NCBI RefSeq assembly: GCF_002979775.1
Contig: NZ_PCPR01000005.1
Coordinates: 146,192-210,191 of the forward strand
DNA: 64,000 bases
Direction of reading: 5' to 3'
From: Arthrobacter sp. MYb23
Lineage (GTDB): Bacteria > Actinomycetota > Actinomycetes > Actinomycetales > Micrococcaceae
Part shown: one piece after another, positions 8,899-17,077 of the stretch
How positions within the stretch are numbered: the first letter of the stretch is position 1
Layout: each line of letters starts with the position of its first letter
Position numbers and translations under genes: made by a program
Notes under the pieces: generated by a model
Seen by the model: only the letters and a program-made list of their open reading frames with translations
Database searches by the model: none
Told to the model about the DNA's origin: nothing

Positions 8899-9507
8899 GT
8901 GGGAATCCTCACCGCCAACCTGTTCATTACCCTTGACGGCGTCTATCAAGCCCCGGGCGGCCCGGAAGAAGACAGGGAAGGCGGCTTTGAATTCGGCGGC
9001 TGGCAGGCAGCCTATTTTGACGACGAGACCGGCGAAGCCATCGGGGCGGGAATTGACCGAATGGACGCACTGCTGCTCGGGCGAAAGACCTACGACATCT
9101 TCGCGGGGTTTTGGCCCCACCAGGAGGATCACATTGGCACCACCTTCAACACCTTGCCGAAGTTTGTTGTGTCAGAATCCCTCACCAAACCGGAGTGGGA
9201 AGGGACCACCTCCGCGTCAGAAATCTCTGAGCTGGAGGACGTCAAGGAGCGGTTCGATGACATCCACATGTTCGGCAGTGGCCACCTTATTCGCTCGCTG
9301 CTTGAGGCTGAGCTCCTGGATCGACTGAATCTTTTCCTCTACCCACTCACCTTCGGCTCCGGCAAGCGACTATTTGCCGATGGCTCCGGAGTCCCCGCGG
9401 CCTTCCGGTTCGCCGAACCACCCAGAGCGTTCCCGAAAGGTGCGGTGTTGCTCTCCTATGAGCGTGCCGGCACGCCGATTACCGGAATCACCATCGGCCA
9501 GGACTAG
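8899..9507 (+). CDS. Dihydrofolate reductase-like (RibD C-terminal domain) protein
   Basis: This 202-residue protein starts at the GTG at 8899 behind AGGAGAAGGAG. It reads GILTANLFITLDGVYQAPGG, the typical N-terminus of the DHFR-like RibD_C family, followed by LLLGRKTYDIF and FGSGHLIRSLLEAELLDRLNLFLYPLTFGSGKRLF. These are the family's NADPH-binding and C-terminal strands. The family reduces pterin- or pyrimidine-like compounds, but most stand-alone members, including this one, have no assigned substrate. A second, distant paralogue lies at 41195-41815. Confidence 0.85.
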   Translation: MGILTANLFITLDGVYQAPGGPEEDREGGFEFGGWQAAYFDDETGEAIGAGIDRMDALLLGRKTYDIFAGFWPHQEDHIGTTFNTLPKFVVSESLTKPEWEGTTSASEISELEDVKERFDDIHMFGSGHLIRSLLEAELLDRLNLFLYPLTFGSGKRLFADGSGVPAAFRFAEPPRAFPKGAVLLSYERAGTPITGITIGQD

Positions 9508-9535
9508 CTGAACCTTCTCAGGTTTCCGGCAGACC

Positions 9536-10780
9536 TCAGGACGCAGGCAGGCCCGGCCATTCCTTGCCAGCCCACGGGTCATAGTCTGCGATCAACTCCT
9601 CCTGGGGCGGGCGCCGGTCCTCGGGGATGTTGTGAAGATTCACCCGTACCCGATACCAGAGGGAGCTCGATCCCCGCATCCCGTCGATGAGGACATCCGC
9701 CGGATGCAGCAGGGAAACAACGTCCACGTGCCGGTCCTTCCACTCCTCAAGTGCTGCCTCGGCCTCGGGCTTGGTCTTAGTCCGGGCCACCTCGATGAGC
9801 GGCATCACCGACACCCGGCGACCCGATCCATCTGCGCTCCTGGGGGCTTTCTCGGCGGGACCAAGCTCGGCAGCCAGAGTGAGAAGCCCGTCGAGCGAGC
9901 CGGCGGCGTCGTCGATTCCTGCGTGCGGGTCACCCAAGTCCGCGAAACGTGCGGGCACTGAGCGCACCGTGAACTGCTCGGGCCGTGCGGAGCGCACTTC
10001 TTCCCAGGTGAGCGGGGTTGAGACACGGGCGTCCGGGCGCGAACGTACCGAGTAAGCGGAGGCTACGGTACGGTCTTTGGCATTCTGGTTGAAGTCCACA
10101 AAAACACTTTCGCCACGTTCTTCCTTCCACCATTTGGCTGTTGCCAGTCCTGGAGCGCGAATTTCCACCTCACGGGCAAGGGTTTCGGCGGCGAGGCGCA
10201 CCTCCTTGTAGGACCACCGTGGCTCTATGCGGACCAGGATGTGGAGCCCGCGGGAGCCGCTGGTTTTGGGCCAGCCCACCAGCCCGACGTCGTCCAGAAC
10301 CTCCTGGGCTACATAGGCGGTGTCCACAATCCGGGACCACTCGACTCCCGGCATGGGGTCCAGGTCCACGCGGAGCTCGTCGGGGTGATCAAGGTCCTCT
10401 GCGCGCACCGGATGCGGGTTGAGATCCAGGCATCCCAGGTTCACCACCCATGCAAGGCCCGCGGCATCCCGGATCACCGTTTCCTCAGCGGAGGTACCGG
10501 AGGAATAGTGGAGGGTTGCCGTGTCAATAAAGCCAGGGTGGTTCTCGGGCACACGTTTCTGAAAGAACGGCTCGGCGTCGATGCCTTTGGGGAAACGCTT
10601 GAGCACCATGGGACGTCCGCCTGCACCGCGCAGTGCCCCTTCCGCGACGGCAAGGTAGTAGTTCACCAGATCGAGCTTGGTCAACCCTGGCTCGGGAAAA
10701 ACCACCTTGCCCGGGTTGGAGATGCGGACCTCTTGGCCGGCGATATCCAGGATCTCGGCCGGGGGCTTCGACGGGTTCAT
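9536..10780 (-). CDS. LigD-type polymerase/primase domain protein (NHEJ)
   Basis: This 414-residue protein is an archaeo-eukaryotic primase-type polymerase domain as found in LigD. The visible parts are ISNPGKVVFPEPGLTKLDLVNYYLAVAE, the metal-binding DLDP, the SGSRGLHILV motif (nucleotide and template contacts) and VFVDFNQNAKDRT near the end of the catalytic domain. About 130 C-terminal residues lie beyond the core. Ligase and nuclease domains are absent here, so this is a stand-alone Pol subunit that would work with a separate ligase and Ku in end joining. No Ku or ligase is in the window. No clear ribosome site precedes the ATG, so a leaderless transcript is possible. Confidence 0.87.
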   Translation of the reverse strand: MNPSKPPAEILDIAGQEVRISNPGKVVFPEPGLTKLDLVNYYLAVAEGALRGAGGRPMVLKRFPKGIDAEPFFQKRVPENHPGFIDTATLHYSSGTSAEETVIRDAAGLAWVVNLGCLDLNPHPVRAEDLDHPDELRVDLDPMPGVEWSRIVDTAYVAQEVLDDVGLVGWPKTSGSRGLHILVRIEPRWSYKEVRLAAETLAREVEIRAPGLATAKWWKEERGESVFVDFNQNAKDRTVASAYSVRSRPDARVSTPLTWEEVRSARPEQFTVRSVPARFADLGDPHAGIDDAAGSLDGLLTLAAELGPAEKAPRSADGSGRRVSVMPLIEVARTKTKPEAEAALEEWKDRHVDVVSLLHPADVLIDGMRGSSSLWYRVRVNLHNIPEDRRPPQEELIADYDPWAGKEWPGLPAS

Positions 10781-10934
10781 GCGGCAACGCTAGCAATTAC
10801 CAGCCCTCCCAGCCAGAGTGGCGGTGGAAAAAAGCATAAAAGGGCTGTGAAATCGAGTCGCTGAATTCGGTAACTGGCTTTAAAAATATAAGTAGGTATG
10901 GTGATGTCATAGCCAAATACCGAAGGAGCAAGAA

Positions 10935-11069
10935 ATGTCCGGGAAATCGCCGAGTCGTGTCACTTCGAAGAAGACAGGTAAGACAATTCTCGAGAAACGT
11001 GCCGAAAAACGAGCCAAGGCTGAGGGCAGCGAAGTCCTCTTTTCCAAACCAAGGAAAAGCCAAAGGTAA
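10935..11069 (+). CDS. Small, highly basic 44-residue protein
   Basis: A short open frame starts at the ATG at 10935, 8 nt after AAGGAG, and ends TAA at 11069. The product begins MSGKSPSRVTSKKTGKTILE and continues with KRAEKRAKAE. It has 13 Lys/Arg in the first 30 residues, an apparent amphipathic helix and a tail FSKPRKSQR. The strong ribosome site and clear coding look argue that it is real. Its charge suggests nucleic-acid or ribosome binding. No family is recognised. The DNA here is noticeably less GC-rich than the neighbours. Confidence 0.6.
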   Translation: MSGKSPSRVTSKKTGKTILEKRAEKRAKAEGSEVLFSKPRKSQR

Positions 11070-11175
11070 GTCAGTGAGGGGCGACACGGCAGTGAAGGGA
11101 CTACAGCGCCCAGGCCGCGCGCCATGTTTGCGCGAACGAGCGCCGGATTGTGAAAAGAATCGATAATTGAAGACC

Positions 11176-11529
11176 ATGCAACAACAATTAGTTACTGTTC
11201 TGATCATCCCTGCCCGCCTCAGTGAGCGCATCCGGATGGAACAAATTGAACCCGCAATGGAAATGTGCCAATCAATCGTTGCGGGGAATGTAGAAGCCAT
11301 CTCCGGCCGCGGATGGCATGTTCTCCTGAACGACCAGGCAATCCACATCCCGTTGCCTCTGAACCCGCGGGCAGAGGTCTTGATCCGAGAGGCAGGAACC
11401 CCCTTGGAAGACACCGTCAGCGGCACTGCCGTTTTCCTCGGTCATGGGAGAAGCGGCACGGACCAGGATGTGCCGGGCCATCTGCTGAGCTTGGCGGAGC
11501 GGCTGTTCCAGACTCGGCTGGCAGCTTAA
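11176..11529 (+). CDS. DUF3846-like protein
   Basis: This is a 117-residue soluble protein. The pattern VLIIPARLSERIRMEQIE, then IVAGNVEAISG, VLLNDQA, LPLNPRAEVLI, TVSGTAVFLG and DVPGHLL resembles DUF3846, small proteins common on phages, plasmids and in actinobacterial genomes. In that family the order is a first strand, a short helix over 'vGG.ie', and 'lp.Np.A..l'. I use the ATG at 11176; a TTG at 11167 is also in frame and neither has a strong ribosome site. It follows the small basic gene by about 100 nt. The function is unknown. Confidence 0.6.
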   Translation: MQQQLVTVLIIPARLSERIRMEQIEPAMEMCQSIVAGNVEAISGRGWHVLLNDQAIHIPLPLNPRAEVLIREAGTPLEDTVSGTAVFLGHGRSGTDQDVPGHLLSLAERLFQTRLAA

Positions 11530-11616
11530 GTACCGGGCGTTCCAAGGTGGGGCCGGGACAGGCCGACTATATTGGCCCTGTCAGCCCACCACCACCATTG
11601 AGGGAGCCTGCACACC

Positions 11617-13365
11617 ATGGCCAAGGAACTTGCCACCCAACTCATCGAACAACTCCAGGCTGCCGGAGTGCAGCGCATCTACGGAATTGTGGGCGACAGC
11701 CTGAATCCAATCGTGGACGCTGTCCGGCAAACAGGAGGCTCCACGAAGGGCGGCATCGATTGGATCCATGTCCGTCACGAGGAAGCTGCCGCCTTTGCTG
11801 CTGCTGCGGAAGCTCAATTAACGGGAAAGCTGGCGGTCTGCGCAGGGTCATGCGGCCCGGGCAACCTGCACCTGATCAATGGGCTGTATGACGCCAACCG
11901 CACCGGAGCGCCGGTGCTGGCCATCGCCTCACACATCCCCAGCAAGCAGATTGGCAGCGGCTTCTTCCAGGAAACCCATCCGGACCGCTTGTTCAACGAG
12001 TGCTCTGTGTATTCGGAAATGATCAGTACCGCCGAGCAAGCACCTCGGGTGATGCACAGCGCCATTCAGAACGCCCTGGGTCTTGGGGGAGTTGCAGTGG
12101 TCACCCTGCCCGGCGACATCGCCGGGCTTGAAGCCACCGCCCCAACCCCGCTTCCGGCCACCTTCCGGCCGGCCTCCTTGATTCCGGATCCGGCAAGCGT
12201 CCGCGAACTGGCGGACGCCATTAACGACGCCGGCAAGGTCGCCATTTTTGCCGGCGCAGGTGTGGAGGGCGCCCATGACGAACTGATCGCCTTGGCTGAG
12301 CTGGTCAATGCCCCCATTGGCCATTCCCTGCGAGGCAAGGACTTCGTCCAGTACAACAACCCCTACGATATTGGGATGACCGGGCTGCTTGGCTATGGCG
12401 CGGCGGCTGAGGGCATTGAAGACGCGGACTTGCTGATCCTTTTGGGCACCGACTTTCCCTATGACCAATTTCTCCCTGACACCCGGACGGCGCAGGTTGA
12501 CCGGGCCGCACAGCGGCTGGGGCGGCGGACCGACGTCGACGTTGCAGTCCATGGCGACGTCTTGCCAACACTGACGGCGCTGTTGCCGCTGGTGACGCCG
12601 AAGAAGAGCCGGCGCTTCCTTGACCAGATGCTGAAGAAGCACGACCGTTTGATGAACAAAGCCGTGGGCGCCTACACGCGCAAGGTGGAGAAGAAACAGC
12701 CGATCCACCCCGAATACGCAGCGTCGCTGCTTGACCAGGTTGCGGCCGAAGATGCCATTTTCACGGCCGATACCGGCATGTGCAACGTCTGGACGGCGCG
12801 CTACATCAACCCGTTGGGCACGCGGCGGCTGATTGGCTCTTACCTCCACGGGTCCATGGCCAACGCACTCCCGCACGCGATTGGCGCGCAGGTGGCTTAT
12901 CCGGGACGCCAGGTAATTTCCGTATCCGGGGATGGCGGACTGTCCATGCTGCTGGGCGAACTGATCACCGTGGCCGCGCACCAGCTGCCGGTGAACGTGG
13001 TGGTCTTCAATAACTCAACCTTGGGCATGGTCAAGTTGGAGATGCTGGTTGATGGCCTTCCTGACTTCGGTGTGGACGTACCGGACGCCAACTATGCCGG
13101 GGTGGCCAAGGCCTTGGGCTTCCACGCCGTCCGAGTCACGGATCCCGCTGACATCGAAGCTGCGTACCGGGCTGCGTTTGCCCATCCTGGTCCGTCATTG
13201 GTGGAGCTCATCACCGACCCCAATGCGCTGTCCATCCCACCGAAGATTTCCGGTTCCCAGGTCATCGGCTTCGCCACTGCCATGTCCAAAGTGGTGTTGA
13301 ACCGCGGTGCCGGGGAGGCTGTCAGCATGGCGCGCAGCAACCTGCGGAACATTCCCCGGCGTTAG
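11617..13365 (+). CDS. poxB: Pyruvate oxidase / quinone-dependent pyruvate dehydrogenase (PoxB-like)
   Basis: This 582-residue ThDP enzyme has the three-domain layout of the acetolactate synthase/pyruvate oxidase family. The N-terminal Pyr domain contains VRHEEAAAFAAAAEAQLTG (conserved Glu), the middle domain binds FAD, and the C-terminal PP domain carries VSGDGGLSMLLGELITVA with NN..LG (ThDP/Mg2+ motif). The best match is PoxB, which decarboxylates pyruvate to acetate and CO2 and gives electrons to the quinone pool at the membrane. Actinobacteria often annotate it as a ThDP-requiring enzyme. The ATG at 11617 has GAGGGAG upstream. Its stop codon abuts the stop of the convergent uvrA-like gene with no spacing. 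Confidence 0.83.
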   Translation: MAKELATQLIEQLQAAGVQRIYGIVGDSLNPIVDAVRQTGGSTKGGIDWIHVRHEEAAAFAAAAEAQLTGKLAVCAGSCGPGNLHLINGLYDANRTGAPVLAIASHIPSKQIGSGFFQETHPDRLFNECSVYSEMISTAEQAPRVMHSAIQNALGLGGVAVVTLPGDIAGLEATAPTPLPATFRPASLIPDPASVRELADAINDAGKVAIFAGAGVEGAHDELIALAELVNAPIGHSLRGKDFVQYNNPYDIGMTGLLGYGAAAEGIEDADLLILLGTDFPYDQFLPDTRTAQVDRAAQRLGRRTDVDVAVHGDVLPTLTALLPLVTPKKSRRFLDQMLKKHDRLMNKAVGAYTRKVEKKQPIHPEYAASLLDQVAAEDAIFTADTGMCNVWTARYINPLGTRRLIGSYLHGSMANALPHAIGAQVAYPGRQVISVSGDGGLSMLLGELITVAAHQLPVNVVVFNNSTLGMVKLEMLVDGLPDFGVDVPDANYAGVAKALGFHAVRVTDPADIEAAYRAAFAHPGPSLVELITDPNALSIPPKISGSQVIGFATAMSKVVLNRGAGEAVSMARSNLRNIPRR

Positions 13366-15939
13366 CTACAGTCGGCTGGCGGCGGCGAGATAGGGTGCTG
13401 TCCGGCTCGCGTCGGAACCCGCGACGACGGCCGGCGGGCCTGCGACCATAATCCCGCCGCCGGCGTCGCCCCCGCCCGGACCTAAATCGATCACCCAGTC
13501 GGCGCCCGCGACGACGTCCATCTCATGCTCCACCACGACCACCGTGTTACCGGCGTCCACCAGCCTGTGCAACTGCGCCATCAGAAGTTGGACGTCGGCA
13601 GGGTGCAATCCGGTGGTGGGCTCGTCCAGCAAATACAGCGTGTGGCCGCGTTGGATCCGTTGCAGCTCGGAGGCGAGTTTGATGCGCTGAGCTTCACCCC
13701 CGGACAGCTCCGTGGCGGGTTGACCCAGCCGGAGATAGCCCAGGCCCACCTCGCGAAGGGTTTGGAGGCTGCGGGCAACGCCGGGGAGATCAGCCAGGAA
13801 TTCGGAGGCTGCGTTCACGGTCATGCCCAGGACCTCGGCAATATTGCGTCCACGGTAGGTGACTTCCAGGGTTTCAGGATTGAACCGCGATCCGTGGCAT
13901 TCGGGGCAGGGGCCGTAGCTCCCCGGCAGGAACAGCAGTTCAACGGCAACAAACCCTTCTCCCTGGCAGGTTTCGCAGCGTCCGCCGGCCACGTTGAAGG
14001 AGAACCGTCCAGCTCCGAAGCCTCGGGAGCGGGCGCCTTGAGTGGCGGCGAATTCCTTCCGGACTCCATCGAAGAGCCCTGTGTAGGTGGCCAGGTTGGA
14101 GCGCGGGGTCCGGCCGATGGGCTTCTGATCGACCTTGACAAGCCGATCCAACTGGTGAAGCCCGGAGATCAGGCCCACAGCGTCCGGCGTCTGCGGGATG
14201 TCTGAATCAAGGGCTTCGGGATGCAGCGCTGCCCCCACCACCTCAGCAAGAACGTGGCTGACCAAGGTGGACTTACCCGAGCCGGACACGCCTGTCACTG
14301 CAGTCAGCACGCCCAACGGGAACTCAGCGTGAACGTCGCGAAGGTTGTGCCTGTTGATGTTCTGTAAGGTGAGCCATTCTTTTGGTTCCCTGGGCGAGGA
14401 GCGCCTGGTCCCGGCGGTGACCAAACCGTCGTCGTGAGTTACCTCAGTACCCTCGGCAGCGCCGCGGCGCTCAGGGAACAGGAAGGGCCTCGTCACGGAG
14501 TCCTGTACGTCCGCCAATCCGGCCACAGGGCCGCTGTAGAGAATTTTTCCTCCACCCTCGCCTGCGTGCGGCCCAACATCAACCAACCAGTCGGCCGCCC
14601 TGACCAGGTCCATGTTGTGTTCCACCACGAACACAGAGTTACCGGAGCTTTTAAGCTGGTCCAGCACGGCAAGGAGCGGCTCGGCATCGGCTGGATGAAG
14701 CCCGGCAGACGGTTCATCAAGCACATAGATGACGCCGAAAAGCCCGGAACGCAGCTGCGTGGCTATCCGGAGTCGTTGCATTTCACCGGGGGAGAGCGTG
14801 GGTGTGGGGCGGCTCAGCGCCAAGTAGCCCAGTCCCAGATCAAGGAGTACCGTGATCCGGCCCAGCAGGTCACGGGTGATGGCAAGGGCTACCTCGTTGA
14901 CTTCGCCGGAGGTTTGGGTGCGTGAGGCTGTGCTGGCTGCCGTCAACTGCGTGGTGGGGCGGATGATGTCGGCCAGCTCGGTCATGGGCAGGGAATTGAG
15001 TTCGGCGATGTTTTTTCCGGCGAAGGTGACAGCAAGTGCGTCCGGACGGAGCCCACTGCCACCACATTGCGGGCACTGCCCTGTTTCCATGAAGCGCAAC
15101 ACCCTGTCACGCATTGTGGAGCTTTTTGAGTCGGCCAGAGTGTGGAGCACGTAGCTTTTGGCGCTCCAGAACCGGCCCTTGTAGGGCTTGGCGACGCGAT
15201 CGCGTTGCGGCGTCACCTCCACTACGGGCTGCTCGTCGGTGAAGAGGATCCAGTCGCGGTCCCTTTTGGGGAGCTTCCGCCATGGCGTGTCAACGTCATA
15301 GCCCAGGTGCGTGAGGATGTCACGGAGATTCTTGCCTTGCCAGGCGCCGGGCCACGCGGCGATCGCACCATCCCGGATGCTGAGCGAAGGGTCCGGAACC
15401 AAGGACTCTTCCGTGACCGTGTGGGCAACACCCAGTCCGTGGCATTCGGGGCAGGCGCCGGCAGCAGTGTTGGGGGAGAACGCATCAGAGTCCAGCTGAC
15501 TGGCCCCTTCAGGGTAACTTCCGGCCCGGGAGAAGAGCATGCGCAGTGAGTTGGACAGTGTGGTCAGTGTTCCAACACTGGACCGTGCGGTTGCGGTGCC
15601 GCGGCGCTGTTGAAGGGCGACGGCGGGAGGCAACCCCGTGATGGACTCCACCTTGGGGTTGTGGCCCTGTTGGATGAGGCGGCGGGCGTAGGGAGCAACC
15701 GATTCGAAGTACCGGCGTTGGGCTTCGGCAAAAATGGTGCCGAACGCCAAGGACGATTTTCCGGAGCCTGACACTCCGGTGAACGCGACGATTGAGTCGC
15801 GGGGCACGTCCACGTCCACGTTTCGAAGGTTGTTCTCGCGGGCTCCACGGACCCTGACGAATCCGTCCTCAGGCTCTGCCGACTGTGGTTTCGGCGGGTT
15901 GCTACCGGGCTGCCGGGCGATTGTCAGTTCACTGTCCAT
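13366..15939 (-). CDS. Class II UvrA-like ABC ATPase lacking the UvrB-binding domain
   Basis: This 857-residue protein has two ABC ATPase modules of the UvrA type. The Walker A motifs are GVSGSGKSSL (Lys61) and GVSGSGKSTL, the signatures LSPGE and LSGGEAQRI, and the zinc modules CPECHG, CPQCGGSG and CETCQGEG...CPECHG. After NSLRMLFSRAG it jumps almost directly to FSPNTAAGACPECHG, so the UvrB-binding domain and first CxxC of canonical UvrA (about 940-950 residues) are missing. That is the hallmark of UvrA2-type proteins linked to drug tolerance or damage binding without UvrB loading. I chose the ATG at 15939 because the upstream extension is low complexity and overlaps the IclR gene. Confidence 0.88.
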   Translation of the reverse strand: MDSELTIARQPGSNPPKPQSAEPEDGFVRVRGARENNLRNVDVDVPRDSIVAFTGVSGSGKSSLAFGTIFAEAQRRYFESVAPYARRLIQQGHNPKVESITGLPPAVALQQRRGTATARSSVGTLTTLSNSLRMLFSRAGSYPEGASQLDSDAFSPNTAAGACPECHGLGVAHTVTEESLVPDPSLSIRDGAIAAWPGAWQGKNLRDILTHLGYDVDTPWRKLPKRDRDWILFTDEQPVVEVTPQRDRVAKPYKGRFWSAKSYVLHTLADSKSSTMRDRVLRFMETGQCPQCGGSGLRPDALAVTFAGKNIAELNSLPMTELADIIRPTTQLTAASTASRTQTSGEVNEVALAITRDLLGRITVLLDLGLGYLALSRPTPTLSPGEMQRLRIATQLRSGLFGVIYVLDEPSAGLHPADAEPLLAVLDQLKSSGNSVFVVEHNMDLVRAADWLVDVGPHAGEGGGKILYSGPVAGLADVQDSVTRPFLFPERRGAAEGTEVTHDDGLVTAGTRRSSPREPKEWLTLQNINRHNLRDVHAEFPLGVLTAVTGVSGSGKSTLVSHVLAEVVGAALHPEALDSDIPQTPDAVGLISGLHQLDRLVKVDQKPIGRTPRSNLATYTGLFDGVRKEFAATQGARSRGFGAGRFSFNVAGGRCETCQGEGFVAVELLFLPGSYGPCPECHGSRFNPETLEVTYRGRNIAEVLGMTVNAASEFLADLPGVARSLQTLREVGLGYLRLGQPATELSGGEAQRIKLASELQRIQRGHTLYLLDEPTTGLHPADVQLLMAQLHRLVDAGNTVVVVEHEMDVVAGADWVIDLGPGGGDAGGGIMVAGPPAVVAGSDASRTAPYLAAASRL

Positions 15940-16015
15940 TGATATGACTCTATCCGCCCCATGGACCGGCGGGCACACTTCTGACTCCGGAACACGCGGC
16001 CGTCGCGGAGGGACT

Positions 16016-16840
16016 TCAGCGCATCCGTACGCTCTCGCTGGGGCCGGCGTTGTAGCCGAGGTTTCGGGACACTGCCCTGGCCGTGGCCTGAACTGCAGGC
16101 GCCAAAACGTTGGGCGGCGTGGCGCCGTCGGGTACCACGATGGACAGCGCAGCCACCACCAAACCCTCGGCGCCAAAAATGGGTGACGCAACCGATACTG
16201 TGCGCGACGGTGCTGACCGCCGGATCATGGCCAGGCCCGTTCGCCGCACGTCGGACAAAGTGCGCCGCAATTGACCCTCCGGCAGGGACTCAACGCCCAC
16301 CTCGAGGTCAGGGGGTTGGTTGATGACTGATTCCTGGAATGCTGCTTCGGCCCCCGACAACAGGACCAGGCCCACCGCCGTCGACCTCAGCGGCGCACGT
16401 CCACCCACGCGATAGGCAACTTCGGTTGCTTCCTTGGAAGACAGCCGTTCGATCAGGACTGCTTCGTTCTTGTCGCGTACGGCCAGCAGTACGTGGTGGC
16501 GGGTCACTGCGAAGAGGTCCTCGAGGTAGGGCAGCGCGATTTCGCGGACGCCGTGACCTCGGGGCGACAATGATGCCACTTCCCACAAGCGGACGCCCAC
16601 CACGTAGCGGCCATCCTCCAGCCGTTCCAGGGCGCCCCACGCAACCAACCGCGCGATGAGGCGCAGGGCGGTGGGGGCTGGCATGTCAGCGAGTCGCGCC
16701 ATTTCGGATAACGTCAACGCCCGACGCCGGTCACTGAAGACGGCGAGCAGGCTCAAGGCGCGGTCAATGACGGGTTCGCCCTGTTTGGGCCGCTTACCGC
16801 GCTGCGCTTTTTCGGGTGGAGTTCCCACTTCGTTGGGCAA
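16016..16840 (-). CDS. IclR-family transcriptional regulator
   Basis: This 274-residue regulator has an N-terminal winged helix (IDRALSLLAVFSDRRRALTLSEMARLADMPAPTALRLIARLV) and a C-terminal effector domain of IclR type (VREIALPYLEDLF..TRHHVLLAVRD through RRTGLAMIRRSAPSRTVSVASPIFG). I prefer the TTG start at 16840, 9 nt after AAAGGA, over an ATG at 16894 with no ribosome site. With that start, the palindrome at 16889-16903 lies outside the coding region as an operator. It is divergent from the ABC importer genes, so it most likely senses an aromatic or other catabolite and controls the plus-strand catabolic genes and itself. Confidence 0.85.
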   Translation of the reverse strand: MPNEVGTPPEKAQRGKRPKQGEPVIDRALSLLAVFSDRRRALTLSEMARLADMPAPTALRLIARLVAWGALERLEDGRYVVGVRLWEVASLSPRGHGVREIALPYLEDLFAVTRHHVLLAVRDKNEAVLIERLSSKEATEVAYRVGGRAPLRSTAVGLVLLSGAEAAFQESVINQPPDLEVGVESLPEGQLRRTLSDVRRTGLAMIRRSAPSRTVSVASPIFGAEGLVVAALSIVVPDGATPPNVLAPAVQATARAVSRNLGYNAGPSESVRMR

Positions 16841-16888
16841 GAATCTGAATCCTTTCAACTCAAACCAGTGACCCCCACCACAATACTG

Positions 16889-16903
16889 TTTCAACCAATG
16901 AAA
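16889..16903. promoter_or_regulatory. Candidate IclR operator, site A
   Basis: TTTCAACCAATGAAA has inverted arms TTTCA/TGAAA and lies 49 nt upstream of the TTG start of the IclR gene, in the divergent region before the ABC importer. Similar sequences occur at 23738-23752 and 29813-29827. Confidence 0.45.
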
Positions 16904-17077
16904 TTCACGTGGGGCGACAGGCTGCCCGCCTACGACTCTTGAAGAAGCCGGTTACCGGAAGCCATCTGACGAGAGGGCGCCGACGGATCGGTCCGAACAG
17001 GTCACAGCCGACCATGTCCAGGCCGCCGGTCCAACATCTCGACTCACGATTCCATCACGAATGCGAAGGCGCAGCAC

